A DNA stretch of 64,000 bases from Micromonospora_G sp044458865 (GTDB lineage Bacteria > Actinomycetota > Actinomycetes > Mycobacteriales > Micromonosporaceae). A model generated the notes under the pieces. The model was not told where the DNA came from. It saw nothing but the letters and a program-made list of their open reading frames with translations, and did not search any database. This document shows positions 17,085 to 26,514 of this stretch, in pieces; within the stretch, counting starts at the first letter, position 1, and each line of letters begins with the position of its first letter. The stretch spans positions 1-64,000 of the forward strand of contig NZ_JBITIH010000002.1 of the NCBI RefSeq assembly GCF_044458865.1. Reading direction: 5' to 3'. The position numbers were made by a program, and so were the translations under genes.

Positions 17085-18464
17085 ATGCCTCCTACTCAGC
17101 CGCTGGTCGACCAGCGGACAATCAGCGCCCGCACCGACGACTCCGGTCGGCTCGACGAACCTCGGCGGCGGGCCGTCGACCGCCGGACCCGGCGCCCGTC
17201 CGGGACACCGGCCCGCGCGATTCGCGGCACCGACACCGGTCACGTCGCCCGTACGGCCACCGACCGGTCGGCCGGGAGCGGTGACAAAACCGCTCGTGGT
17301 GAGGAGACCGCTCGTGGTGACGAGACGGCCCTGCCCGTGACCGGGCTGCTCGACCTGCGGGACAACCGAGCGGTCATCCGTACCGCCGGTTACCGGCCCG
17401 GACCGGACGACGTGCAGGTCTCCCCGGCACAGGTCCGGGAGTACGGCTTGCGCCGTGGCGACCTGTTGACCGGTACCGCGCGGGCTGGCCGGGGCGACGA
17501 GCAGCGGCGGGAGCCGCTCCGGCGGCTGGTCCGGCTGGACACGGTCAACGGCCTCGCGCCGCCGGAGGCCCGGCGACGTCCGGAGTTCCATCAGTTGACC
17601 CCGCTGTATCCGCAGGAACGGTTGTTCCTGGAGACCGAGCCGCACCTGCTCACCACCCGGGTGATCGACCTGGTGATGCCGATCGGCAAGGGGCAGCGGG
17701 CACTGGTGGTGTCACCACCAAAGGCGGGCAAGACGATGGTCACCCAGGCGATCGTGGACGCGATCGGCCGGAACAACCCGGAGTGCCACGTGATGGTGCT
17801 GCTGGTGGACGAACGCCCCGAGGAGGTGACCGACATGGAGCGGTCGGTCCGAGGCGAGGTGGTCGCGTCGACGTTCGACCGGCCGCCGCAGGAGCACATC
17901 GCGGTCACCGAACTCGCGATCGAGCGGGCGAAACGCCTGGTGGAGCAGGGCATGGACGTGGTCGTGGTGCTGGACTCGCTGACCCGACTGGCCCGCGCGT
18001 ACAACCTGGCGGCACCGTCGAACGGTCGGAGCATGTCCGGCGGTATCGACTCGACCGCGTTGTATCCGCCGAAACGGTTCCTCGGCGCGGCCCGGAACAT
18101 CGAGAACGGCGGGTCGCTCACCATCATCGCCACGGCGCTGGTCGACACCGGTTCGCTGATGGATACGGTGATCTTCGAGGAGTTCAAGAGCACCGGTAAC
18201 GCGGAACTGCGCCTGGACCGGAAGGCCGCCGAGCGGCGGATCTTCCCTGCGGTGGACGTTCTCGCCTCCGGCACCCGGATGGACGAGGTTCTGCTCGCGC
18301 CGGAGGAGGCGGCTGTGGTCGCCCGGTTGCGCCGGGCGCTTGCCGGGCAGGGCACGCAGCAGTCTCTGGAATACCTGCTCGACCAGCTACGCCGGAGCGG
18401 GAGCAACGTCGAGTTCCTCGCCCGAATCGCCGCCGCCGCCCCGGGCGGGACACGCGGTCGGTAG
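17085..18464 (+). CDS. rho: Transcription termination factor Rho (short second copy)
   Basis: An ATP-driven RNA translocase that ends transcription. The 459-residue protein has a disordered basic N-terminus (residues 1-80), a CSD-like RNA-binding domain (about 83-160), and the ATPase core with PPKAGKT (211-217), the Q-loop region around GGIDSTALYPPKRF and the R-loop FKSTGNAEL. It lacks the N-terminal SAP-like domain and long Arg/Asp-rich insert of the main actinobacterial Rho, so it is likely a second paralogue. RBS GAGGAG precedes the ATG at 17085. Confidence 0.85.
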   Translation: MPPTQPLVDQRTISARTDDSGRLDEPRRRAVDRRTRRPSGTPARAIRGTDTGHVARTATDRSAGSGDKTARGEETARGDETALPVTGLLDLRDNRAVIRTAGYRPGPDDVQVSPAQVREYGLRRGDLLTGTARAGRGDEQRREPLRRLVRLDTVNGLAPPEARRRPEFHQLTPLYPQERLFLETEPHLLTTRVIDLVMPIGKGQRALVVSPPKAGKTMVTQAIVDAIGRNNPECHVMVLLVDERPEEVTDMERSVRGEVVASTFDRPPQEHIAVTELAIERAKRLVEQGMDVVVVLDSLTRLARAYNLAAPSNGRSMSGGIDSTALYPPKRFLGAARNIENGGSLTIIATALVDTGSLMDTVIFEEFKSTGNAELRLDRKAAERRIFPAVDVLASGTRMDEVLLAPEEAAVVARLRRALAGQGTQQSLEYLLDQLRRSGSNVEFLARIAAAAPGGTRGR

Positions 18465-18466
18465 CC

Positions 18467-19480
18467 TCAACGCTCCGACTCGGCGGCCGGGTACGCGTCG
18501 AGCGCCAGCTCGGCCCGCTCGACGGCGGCCGGATGACCGAACAGCCCCGGCAGCCCTCCGGTGTGCAAGAAGACCGTCCTGGTTCCCCGGTCGATCGCAC
18601 CCTCACGAACGGCGGCGATCAGGCCCGCCATCGCCCGACCGGTGTAAATCGGATCGAGGACGACTCCCTCACTACGGGCGGCCAGTTCCAACGCCTCGGC
18701 GGCCGGCTCGGTGAGGTGGGGGTAACCCGCCCCGACCTGGTCGTTCCGAATGCGCAGCCGCGCTGCGGTGATCCCGGTCCGGCCAACCTGGCTGGCAAGG
18801 TCGGCGACGACCGCTCCCGGATCGGCCAGGGCACCGGTGTGTACACCCAGAACCCGCTCCGCGCCCAGGGCCACGACCAGCCCGGCCATCGTGGCGCCGG
18901 AACCGAGCGCCACCACCACCAGGCCGAGGTCGGGCACCTGGTCGAGCAACTCCATTCCGGCCCGGACGTAGCCGTACGCCCCGACCGCGTTGGAGCCACC
19001 GAACGGGATCAGCGTGGGGCGCGCCCCGTCCCGGCGCAGCCGCTCGACGATCCCGCCGGTGATCTCGTCGAGGCGCCGCTGGTCGACGTCGCCGGCCCAG
19101 TGGACCCGGGCACCGAACAGGCCGTCGAGCGCGAGGTTTCCGGATCGGGAGTCACCGGCGTGTCCCCGGAGCACGAGCACCACCCGCAGGCCGAGTCGCG
19201 CGCCGGCGGCGGCGGTGAGCCGGGCATGGTTGCTCTGCGGTGCGCCGGTCGTGACCAGGGTGTCCGCGCCGGCAGCGATCGCCGCACCGACCGTCCACTC
19301 CAACTTGCGGACCTTGTTCCCGCCACCGCCCAGGCCACCGAGGTCGTCCCGCTTGATCCAGAGCGCGTCGCGGTCGAGGCCGATCGCCTGCGCCAGCCGG
19401 GGTGCGGGTTCAACCAGCGTGGGCCAGCTTCCGAGCCGGACGTGCTGATCCGGCGCTGGTACGGCGGCACTGTCTGCCAT
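18467..19480 (-). CDS. PLP-dependent D-cysteine desulfhydrase/ACC deaminase family enzyme
   Basis: A 337-residue fold-type II PLP enzyme. GGGGNKVRKLEW contains the PLP Lys, TTGAPQSNHAR binds the substrate carboxylate, and FGGSNAVGAYGY matches D-cysteine desulfhydrases. The likely reaction is D-cysteine to pyruvate, ammonia and sulfide. The related ACC deaminase activity cannot be excluded. The start at 19480 has AAGGAG. The 3' end is only 2 bases from the convergent rho gene, with no room for a terminator. Confidence 0.82.
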   Translation of the reverse strand: MADSAAVPAPDQHVRLGSWPTLVEPAPRLAQAIGLDRDALWIKRDDLGGLGGGGNKVRKLEWTVGAAIAAGADTLVTTGAPQSNHARLTAAAGARLGLRVVLVLRGHAGDSRSGNLALDGLFGARVHWAGDVDQRRLDEITGGIVERLRRDGARPTLIPFGGSNAVGAYGYVRAGMELLDQVPDLGLVVVALGSGATMAGLVVALGAERVLGVHTGALADPGAVVADLASQVGRTGITAARLRIRNDQVGAGYPHLTEPAAEALELAARSEGVVLDPIYTGRAMAGLIAAVREGAIDRGTRTVFLHTGGLPGLFGHPAAVERAELALDAYPAAESER

Positions 19481-19617
19481 CGGAACTCCTTCGGCTCTAC
19501 GGGGTGACCCACCCCGCCCAGCCTGTCAGCAGGAGAAACCGCACCACCAACCGGTCGACGGGCAGCGGACACCGAGGCGGAGTGGCTCGTCCGCGATCCC
19601 GCCGGTCCGGTGGCCGG

Positions 19618-20697
19618 TCAGCGCCCCTGCTGCCCCTTGTCGCGGACCGCCTTCTCGACGGCCTCCCGTACGCGGGCGTCCTCACGTGCCTTGCTCCGTA
19701 CGCGGCGGCGGCGAGCGAGGATGACCGCCCCGGCGACGACAACGATCAGCACGACGATCAGCACCAGCATCGGCCACGGTGCGGCCCAACCGTGTGCCGT
19801 GGCACGGACCGGATCGAGCGAGGTGATGGAGCCGGACGGGTCGGTGAGCAGGGGGGTCAGGGTCGCGGTCGCGGCCAGTCGGAGCGCGGGCGACACACCG
19901 TGGACGGGCACCGTCACGTTGCGACTCTCCCCGGGGAGCAGTTCCGGCGGTGACGCGATCTTGCCCGCGTCGACCTTCAGCCATCCGAACGGGCCCGAGA
20001 CCGACACCGTCTGCTGAGCCGACAGGGTGGCGTTGCCGTTGTTGTGAATCTTGTAGGTGACGGTGGCGTCGCCCTTGGAGAACGGGTTCGACGAGCCGGC
20101 GTAGTCAACGTGGAGATCCTCGATCACGAGGCTCGGCTTGAGTTCGCCGCCCACCCGCAGCTTGATCCGGATACCGAGGCGCCGATCGACGTTGATGCCC
20201 TCCGCCGTGTCGGCCTGCGTGAGCGACGTGACGATGCCGCCTACGTAGTCGCCAGGCGTGGCGTTGCCCGGGACGGTGACCTTGAAGGGAACCTCGGCGG
20301 ACTTCCCGGGTTGGATCGTGACGCTGCCGCCGGCGGCGTGGACCCAGGCGCCGATTCCGACGGACTTCCCGTCCTTGGCCAGCAGGTCGAGCTGTCCCGC
20401 GTCGGTGGTGAAGCCGTCGGCGGCGTAGACGGCCAGGTCGAGCGGCACCGGGCCTCGGTTCGCAACGACCATGGCGTCCTCGACCGTCGCGCCCGGGTTG
20501 ACCCCGTAACTGAAGCTGGACCGATCGGCGCCGAAGCCGTTGGACGCCGTCCTGACCGTCCAGGCGACATCGCCGTCGGCCGCCCGAGCGGGGCCAACGG
20601 CCAGCCAGGAGACCGCGAGGGTGGCGAGCAGCGCCAGTGCGGCGGTACGAAGAAGGGCGGCGACCGTGGTCTTTCGGCGCGTTACGAGCGCATGCAT
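19618..20697 (-). CDS. DUF916 (WxL-interacting/peptidoglycan-binding) membrane protein
   Basis: A 359-residue surface protein. It has a signal peptide (about 1-38, ending GPARA), a DUF916-type beta domain (about 40-165) that binds peptidoglycan, a second beta domain (about 165-290) of the WxL host-binding kind, a C-terminal membrane helix (WPMLVLIVVLIVVVAGAVIL) and a basic tail. The ATG at 20697 is preceded by GAGG; an earlier in-frame start at 20757 lacks a signal-like N-terminus. It is last in a row with the phosphatase and HupE genes, and the phosphatase ends in a WxL-like domain. The two products therefore probably meet on the wall. Confidence 0.8.
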   Translation of the reverse strand: MHALVTRRKTTVAALLRTAALALLATLAVSWLAVGPARAADGDVAWTVRTASNGFGADRSSFSYGVNPGATVEDAMVVANRGPVPLDLAVYAADGFTTDAGQLDLLAKDGKSVGIGAWVHAAGGSVTIQPGKSAEVPFKVTVPGNATPGDYVGGIVTSLTQADTAEGINVDRRLGIRIKLRVGGELKPSLVIEDLHVDYAGSSNPFSKGDATVTYKIHNNGNATLSAQQTVSVSGPFGWLKVDAGKIASPPELLPGESRNVTVPVHGVSPALRLAATATLTPLLTDPSGSITSLDPVRATAHGWAAPWPMLVLIVVLIVVVAGAVILARRRRVRSKAREDARVREAVEKAVRDKGQQGR

Positions 20698-20790
20698 CTC
20701 AAGGTCCTCAGGCGTTTCTGGTGCGGGTCTGGAGCGAACGGCGGGGCAAGCACCCAAAGGCGCTCACCCCGCCGGGTAACGCGGGTTCGA

Positions 20791-22716
20791 TCAGCTGCTC
20801 AGCGCGGTGATCGTGAGGGTGGCGCGGTAGCTACCCTTCGCGACGCTGTCCGGGAACTTCAGGTCCAGGTCAGCACCGAGCTTGGCGCCGCCCCGGGGGT
20901 GACCCTGCACGGCGGCGGCGAGGCCACTGGAGACCGAGAGACCCTTGCCCTGGTCGTCGAAGGACGACAGAACCTGGGCACCGGCCTCCGCTCCGGCACC
21001 GGCGTCCAGGACGTACGGGGTCCAACCGAGGTAGGCACCGGAGAACGTCTTGTCGCCGTCCTTGAAGTCACCCACGCTGGCCGAGAGCGACCACGGGGCG
21101 AGCGAACGGCGGCTGTCCGACACGAGAATCGGGTTGATCTTGCCGTTCGCCTCGAAGTACGTACCGTTGCGCTCCTGCGCGGTACCGAGGTCCACCAGGC
21201 CGTTGTAGCCGTCGATCGTCCAGCCGAACTCGCCCGGAGCCGGGTTCGGAACGTCAACCTGGATGTCCTGGCCAGAGGCGTGGTACGGGTGCACGGAGAC
21301 CTTGTCCACGATCGAGCCGACGCCCTGGTCGCCGTAGGCGGCGCTGCGGATGTTCTCGACGACGAGCTTGTCGCTGCGCACCTGGATCTTCATGTAGGTC
21401 CGGACGTGCTCCTGGTTCTGCACCGAGTTGTACCAGTAGTTGGCCGAGTTCAGCGGGTCCGCACCGTTGCCGGCACCGCTCGTGCCGCTGCTGTCCGGCT
21501 TGGTGATGTCGTAGTACTTCGAGCCCGAGGCCGAGTTCGCCGTCACGTAGAGCACACCGCCGGGGCCGGCGACCACGTCGTCCGCGCCGGGCTGCTCGTT
21601 CGGGTCGGCCTTCTCGCCGTTCTTGATCAGGTAGCTACGGGAGTAGCTGTGGTCGTGGCCCTGGAGGACCATGTCCACGCCGAGCTTGGAGAAGGTGGTC
21701 GGGAAGTCGACCCGACGCGCCTTGTTGTCGCCGTCCTTGGCGTGGCTGGCCGGCGAGTAGATCGAGTGGTGGTAGACGAGCACCTTCCACTTGGCCTCGT
21801 CACCGTGCTGGTTGATCACGTCGGTGACGTACGCGGTGTGCGCCTCGTCGCCGCCGCCGCCCTGGGAGGTGGCGTAGCTGTTGCTGTTCAGGTCGATGAA
21901 CAGTACGTCCTTGTAGATGTACCAGTAGTCACCGCCCGACGTGTTGGAAGCCGGGTTCCCGTTGGAGTAGTACGCGGCCGACCGGTCGGTGTTCGGGGTG
22001 AAGTGGTGCTGCTCCCACGCCTTGCCGCCGACATCGTGGTTACCGATGGTCGCGGCGACGGGGACCTGACGCAGCTGGTCGGGCGCGAGGAAGGCGTTCC
22101 ACTGAGTCTCGGTGTTGGCGCTCTCGACGTGGTCACCGCCCGACACCAGCATCTCGATGTTCGGGTTGGCGGCGAGCGCGACGTTCAGGGTGTCCTGCCA
22201 GCCGGCCTGGTCGTTCGCGACGTTGCCGGAGGAACCGATCTGCGGGTCGCCGAAGAACAGGAAGTCGTAGTCGCCCTCGAAGTCCTGCGTCTTGAAGGAG
22301 TACGTCGGGGACCAGTTGCCCTCGGAGCCAACGCGGTACGAGTACGCCACGTGCTCCTTCAGGCTGGTGATGGTCGCGTGGCGGTTGAAGCCGCCGCTGG
22401 TGGCGATGTTCGCTCCACCAGTGGCGTCGAAGGTGGAGGCGCTGGCGGGGAACTCGCCGTTCACGATGTCGGCGGTCGGGGCCAGCTGGACCTTCTGTGC
22501 GGTGTCGGCCGAGGAGTACCAGGTCACGATGCGCTGGGTCTCGTCGGCGCCCACACCAAGGATGATGCCGGTGAGCGTGGTGGACTCGGCCGCGCTGGCG
22601 GCGGTCGCCACACCGCTACCGGCGGCTACGGCCAAGCCCAGGAATGCCGCCGTGGCCCCTGCGGCCATGCGGCGCCGCACAAGCCCGGGGGCCCGTGTCG
22701 AGTAGCTCAATGTCAT
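20791..22716 (-). CDS. Secreted purple acid phosphatase-like protein with WxL-like C-terminus
   Basis: A 641-residue exported metallophosphoesterase. It has a signal peptide (1-43), an N-terminal fibronectin-like domain (about 45-145), and a calcineurin-like catalytic domain. The metal ligands show as FFGDPQ, SGGDHVE, IGNHDVGG, YHHSIYS and GHDHSYSR, so the site is complete. The last 150 residues are beta-rich with PWSLSASV, which resembles the first WxL motif of wall-binding domains. It should release phosphate from organic esters outside the cell while bound to the wall through the DUF916 partner downstream. Confidence 0.85.
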   Translation of the reverse strand: MTLSYSTRAPGLVRRRMAAGATAAFLGLAVAAGSGVATAASAAESTTLTGIILGVGADETQRIVTWYSSADTAQKVQLAPTADIVNGEFPASASTFDATGGANIATSGGFNRHATITSLKEHVAYSYRVGSEGNWSPTYSFKTQDFEGDYDFLFFGDPQIGSSGNVANDQAGWQDTLNVALAANPNIEMLVSGGDHVESANTETQWNAFLAPDQLRQVPVAATIGNHDVGGKAWEQHHFTPNTDRSAAYYSNGNPASNTSGGDYWYIYKDVLFIDLNSNSYATSQGGGGDEAHTAYVTDVINQHGDEAKWKVLVYHHSIYSPASHAKDGDNKARRVDFPTTFSKLGVDMVLQGHDHSYSRSYLIKNGEKADPNEQPGADDVVAGPGGVLYVTANSASGSKYYDITKPDSSGTSGAGNGADPLNSANYWYNSVQNQEHVRTYMKIQVRSDKLVVENIRSAAYGDQGVGSIVDKVSVHPYHASGQDIQVDVPNPAPGEFGWTIDGYNGLVDLGTAQERNGTYFEANGKINPILVSDSRRSLAPWSLSASVGDFKDGDKTFSGAYLGWTPYVLDAGAGAEAGAQVLSSFDDQGKGLSVSSGLAAAVQGHPRGGAKLGADLDLKFPDSVAKGSYRATLTITALSS

Positions 22717-22863
22717 CGACTTCCGTTCCTTTTACCGATGGAAATATGGAGAAGCTTTTCTCTTATCGCAGAGAAGCAACTTCACGCTGTCCCTGCATGG
22801 TGAACCCGTCATGAACGTGATCTTGCGACTGATTGCATTTCGGAAGGACCTGGGCCGCCATCT

Positions 22864-24081
22864 TCAGGACCCCGACAGGCGCTGCACGAACCAGATCAAC
22901 CCCATAAGGGACACGCCGGCAGAGACGACACCGGTCGCCCAGAGACCGATTTTCGGCGCACGGCGTCGCAGCAGGATCAACAGCGGGAAAACAACGGCGA
23001 TGATCGCCAACTGCACAGTTTCGATGCCTACGTTGAACACCAGCAGGGACCAGAGCAGAGTCCAGGACCACGCCTCGTCGATCCCTAACGCACCCGCGAA
23101 GCCGAGGCCGTGCACGAGACCGAAACAGAACACCACCCCGAGGCGGATCCAGCCCGCACGATCCAGGTTGAAGTGGCCGCGGCCCGCCGTCTCAAGCTCC
23201 GTGGCGCGGTCGCCGCGACGCCAGACCCCCCACAGGTGCCAGCCGGCGACGACGGCGATCGACAGCGCGATGATCGGCTCCACGACGCTTGCGGGCACGT
23301 TGACCAGGCCGAGAGCAGCGAGCATGAACGTCACCGAGTGCGCCAGGGTGAAGCTCGTCGCCGCGAGCACGATCTCACGCAGACGCCGCGAACCGGCGAT
23401 GAGCGCCAGCAGGAACAGAATGTGGTCGATCCCGGTCAGCAGGTGCTCGGCACCGAGGACGAAGAACTCCCGGAACCGCTCGTACCACGCCTGGGCGGTC
23501 GAGAAGGACGGGCTGCCCGCGTCCAGTGCGGCGCTGCCCGAACGACCGTCGATCTCGTAGGTGACGATCGTCTTGGTGCCCTTGACGTAGGTTTCGCCGT
23601 CCGGGAACAGCGCGCTGCGCACCTCGTGTTCGTCGGCCCGTTCGGGGCAGGTCCAGTCGAGCAGCAGATCGGCGTACGGCACGCCCTCCTGCTGGCCGAT
23701 CGTCACGCCGCCGACCTGCGTCGGCTTGCACACCTCACCCCGGGAAGTCACCGAGAAGCGCTCGGTGACGTACTTGGCGACGGACGCGGCGTGGGTGTCC
23801 AGCGCGGCGGCCTGTCCTTCTGGGTCACCTGCGTCGAATGCGGCGGTTCCCGCATCGAAGAGCGAGTCGTCGTCCTCGTAGTCGGCCGCGGACACGACAA
23901 GGAGGTCGTATTCGAGTCCCAGCTTCGTCCTTATGTGACCCTCGTCTCCCGCTGTGATATTCGCGTACACGGTCGACGAAAATCCGTGGGCCAGCGCCGG
24001 CCCGGCATTCAGAAACACAATTATCACCGCAGCGATCCCGACAACGGTGGCGATAACGGTACGGTGGACGGGTCTCAACAT
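22864..24081 (-). CDS. HupE/UreJ family membrane protein
   Basis: A 405-residue protein with a signal peptide, an extracytoplasmic domain (about 30-200) and a C-terminal membrane domain of about six helices. HLLTGIDHILFLLAL and SFTLAHSVTF carry the conserved His/Asp of HupE/UreJ proteins, some of which move nickel or other metals. It begins a minus-strand row with the phosphatase and DUF916 genes, so metal supply to the phosphatase is a possible role. The ATG at 24081 has GAGGGAG; a GTG at 24108 is an alternative. Confidence 0.82.
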   Translation of the reverse strand: MLRPVHRTVIATVVGIAAVIIVFLNAGPALAHGFSSTVYANITAGDEGHIRTKLGLEYDLLVVSAADYEDDDSLFDAGTAAFDAGDPEGQAAALDTHAASVAKYVTERFSVTSRGEVCKPTQVGGVTIGQQEGVPYADLLLDWTCPERADEHEVRSALFPDGETYVKGTKTIVTYEIDGRSGSAALDAGSPSFSTAQAWYERFREFFVLGAEHLLTGIDHILFLLALIAGSRRLREIVLAATSFTLAHSVTFMLAALGLVNVPASVVEPIIALSIAVVAGWHLWGVWRRGDRATELETAGRGHFNLDRAGWIRLGVVFCFGLVHGLGFAGALGIDEAWSWTLLWSLLVFNVGIETVQLAIIAVVFPLLILLRRRAPKIGLWATGVVSAGVSLMGLIWFVQRLSGS

Positions 24082-24262
24082 GCGGCTCCCTCGCTCTGGC
24101 CAGTGCACGTTGCATGTCGCGGGTTAACAGCAGCCCGACCGCCGGAGAACCACTGGAAAACAAACTCGCGGAACGCCAGCCAGTGGATTGAGCGGGAGAG
24201 AAGGTGAGATAGGAATACAAGGAACCACGGGACTTCCGCCACCACCGAAAAGGACGAACACC

Positions 24263-24934
24263 TTGCGCCCCCCGCTTCGGGCCGTTGCCATGCTGGCCGC
24301 GGCCGCCGCGCTCGTCACCGGTTGTAGTTCCGGTGACGACTGGTCACGGCCGCACGCCAAGCCCAGCGCCATCGGGACTCTGGGCCCTGGGTTCGTCGAC
24401 CCCTCCGCCAAGCCCGCCCCGGAGGCGACCGTCACGCCGCGACCGGGCTCCTGGGACGGGGTCCATCCGTCGAAGGACTTTCGCGTGGTGCTGCTCACAT
24501 CGGGTGACGACAGCCCGACCAAGGCCCTCGTGAAGGCGGTCGAGGACTGGGCGAAGGAGGAGGACGTCAACCTCCGAACGGTGGTCCCCCACGATGCGCA
24601 CGACTTCATTCCCAGCATCACCAGGGTTCTCGACATGAGCCCGGACCTCATCGTCAGCGCGGGCAACGACCTCATTGACCCGCTCGCCACGGTCACCCCG
24701 AGCCATCTGTCACAACAGTTCCTGGTGGTCGGCGCGGAACTGGCGGAGCCCACCCACAACGTCACGTCCGTCGACTGGAACGGTGCCTCGTTCCGGGGCG
24801 AAGGGCTCGGCGCCTCCTCGACGTACGACCCCGACTCGTTCACGGCGCAACGCTGTGCCGCCGCCATCAGGGCGGGCGTCGCGGCCGTACTCAACGACCT
24901 GACCGGGATCGTGGTCTGGCTCGACCAGGTCTAG
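24263..24934 (+). CDS. Lipoprotein, BMP/PnrA-like N-terminal half
   Basis: A 223-residue lipoprotein. The TTG at 24263 with AAGGA upstream yields a signal peptide ending in the lipobox LVTGC (Cys21). The rest resembles the start of basic membrane lipoproteins (periplasmic nucleoside-binding type): a beta strand FRVVLLTSGDD, a helix, then DLIVSAGNDLIDP. It is shorter than the roughly 350 residues of that family, so it may be a one-lobe relative. No transporter genes are adjacent, and the function is uncertain. Confidence 0.6.
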   Translation: MRPPLRAVAMLAAAAALVTGCSSGDDWSRPHAKPSAIGTLGPGFVDPSAKPAPEATVTPRPGSWDGVHPSKDFRVVLLTSGDDSPTKALVKAVEDWAKEEDVNLRTVVPHDAHDFIPSITRVLDMSPDLIVSAGNDLIDPLATVTPSHLSQQFLVVGAELAEPTHNVTSVDWNGASFRGEGLGASSTYDPDSFTAQRCAAAIRAGVAAVLNDLTGIVVWLDQV

Positions 24935-25389
24935 CTGGGAAGCGGCTGGCACGCTGGTGCCGACCGACGGGGCAGCACGGTCCGGAAAGCTTCCCGAAAC
25001 TTTCGGTGGCGCCAGGTCGAATTTCGACCCTTCGCCGCAGTCTCCGATCGGTCAGACTCAGACCTCGATCGGCCCGGCATCGCCATTGGCTAGGACAGAT
25101 GACGTCCCTGCGAGAATCCGACGCCGAGACATGTTTCCACAAGGTTTCCGAAAGTTGTTGACAAGTCGACAGAGTGGGGCCAATACTTTCGCCATCGACA
25201 GCCGTCGATCAGCGTCGGTACCACCCACCACGACCCACTCCTTCGGTCGTCGTGCAGGACGACCGGCCAACCACCCCTCGTGGTACGACGCCGACCTCCG
25301 GTAGCCGCCACCCGGCCACCGACAGCCTCGCCGGGTCGTACCGAGCTGCCGGCCTCCCGCCAGCCGTGACGAGGAAGGAAGGCACCTAC
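24935..25389 (+). promoter_or_regulatory. Xylanase promoter region
   Basis: TTGACA (25158-25163), a 17-base spacer and CAATAC (25181-25186) make a good promoter, giving a leader of about 200 bases. Several GAAA/TTTC dyads lie nearby: CGAAACTTTCG (24995-25005, perfect), TTTCCGAAAG (25145-25154, overlapping the -35 region) and ACTTTCG (25185-25191). CGAA-N-TTCG-like dyads are known in actinobacterial xylan regulons, so these are likely operators for xylan or xylose control. Confidence 0.6.
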
Positions 25390-26385
25390 ATGAACGACGC
25401 CCCCGTCCACCCGAGGAGCCACAGGCCCGGACGCCTCCGGATGCTCATCGGCGGGGCATGCGCCATCGCGTTGGTCACGGCCGGAGCCACGGTCATCGTG
25501 TCCAGCCCTGCCCACGCCCAGACCGTGACGTCGAACTCCACCGGAACCCACAACGGCTACTTCTATTCCTTCTGGAAAGACAGTGGCAACGTCTCCATGA
25601 CCATGGGCAACGGCGGTCAGTACAGCACCCAGTGGAGCAACGTCAACAACTTCGTCGCCGGCAAGGGCTGGAACCCCGGCGGACGTCGGACGGTGAGCTA
25701 CTCCGGCACCTTCAACCCGTCCGGCAACTCGTACCTGACCCTCTACGGGTGGACCAGGAACCCGCTCATCGAGTACTACATCGTCGACAGCTGGGGCACC
25801 TATCGGCCCACCGGAACGTTCAAGGGCACGGTCACCACCGACGGCGGTACGTACGACGTCTACCAGACGCAGCGGGTCAACGCGCCCTCCATCGACGGCA
25901 CCAGAACGTTCTACCAGTACTGGAGCGTCCGGCAGTCGAAGAGGGTGGGCGGCACGATCAACGTCGGCAACCACTTCGACGCGTGGGCCCGTTACGGAAT
26001 GAACCTCGGCAACCACGACTACCAGATCCTGGCCACCGAGGGATACCAGAGCAGCGGAAGCTCCAACATCACGGTGGGCGGCTCGACCCCCGGTCCCAAC
26101 CCCACCACCCCGCCGCCCGGTGGCGGCTGCACGGTCAGCGTGAGCCGTGCCGACGAGTGGAGCGACCGGTTCAACGTGAACTTCTCGGTCAGCGGTAGCA
26201 GCAACTGGGTCGTCACCATTCGTACGAACGGCGGCCAGACCCTCCAGAACAGCTGGAACGCGTCGGTCAGCGGGACCACCGGCACCCTCACGGCACGCCC
26301 GAACGGCAACGGCAACAACTTCGGCATCACGCTCTACAAGAACGGCAACAACACCACACCCACCGCAAGCTGCGCCACCGGCTGA
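25390..26385 (+). CDS. Endo-1,4-beta-xylanase, GH11 plus CBM2
   Basis: A 331-residue secreted enzyme that cuts the xylan backbone. It has a signal peptide (1-43, ending AHA), a GH11 jelly-roll domain (about 46-230) with nucleophile Glu128 in EYYIVDSWG and acid/base Glu217 in ATEGYQSS, a Pro/Gly linker, then a C-terminal CBM2 cellulose/xylan-binding module (about 247-331) bounded by two Cys. The ATG at 25390 has AAGGAAGG upstream. It is a stand-alone gene with its own regulated promoter. Confidence 0.93.
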   Translation: MNDAPVHPRSHRPGRLRMLIGGACAIALVTAGATVIVSSPAHAQTVTSNSTGTHNGYFYSFWKDSGNVSMTMGNGGQYSTQWSNVNNFVAGKGWNPGGRRTVSYSGTFNPSGNSYLTLYGWTRNPLIEYYIVDSWGTYRPTGTFKGTVTTDGGTYDVYQTQRVNAPSIDGTRTFYQYWSVRQSKRVGGTINVGNHFDAWARYGMNLGNHDYQILATEGYQSSGSSNITVGGSTPGPNPTTPPPGGGCTVSVSRADEWSDRFNVNFSVSGSSNWVVTIRTNGGQTLQNSWNASVSGTTGTLTARPNGNGNNFGITLYKNGNNTTPTASCATG

Positions 26386-26450
26386 GCGGACGCGCGGCGA
26401 CGCCGGCAGAGCCACCCGCGCCACGGCCCTGACCCACCGTTGTCTCGTAC

Positions 26451-26514
26451 GTGTCCGGGGAAGGCGGCCCACCGGCTGCCCTCCCCGGACACATGCCCTC
26501 CGGGAGGAGGGCAT
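26451..26514 (+). terminator. Double hairpin terminator after the xylanase gene
   Basis: A long stem formed by GTGTCCGGGGA and TCCCCGGACAC (26451-26492, with a few internal mismatches) is followed directly by a perfect 9-bp hairpin, ATGCCCTCC/GGAGGGCAT (26493-26514). Both lie 65-130 bases after the xylanase stop. Confidence 0.65.

Noticed and set aside
20044..22803. Plus-strand open frame of 919 codons
   Set aside because: It lies opposite the phosphatase and DUF916 genes, which have clear motifs and signal peptides. The plus frame is rich in Val/Gly/Arg with no recognisable domain.
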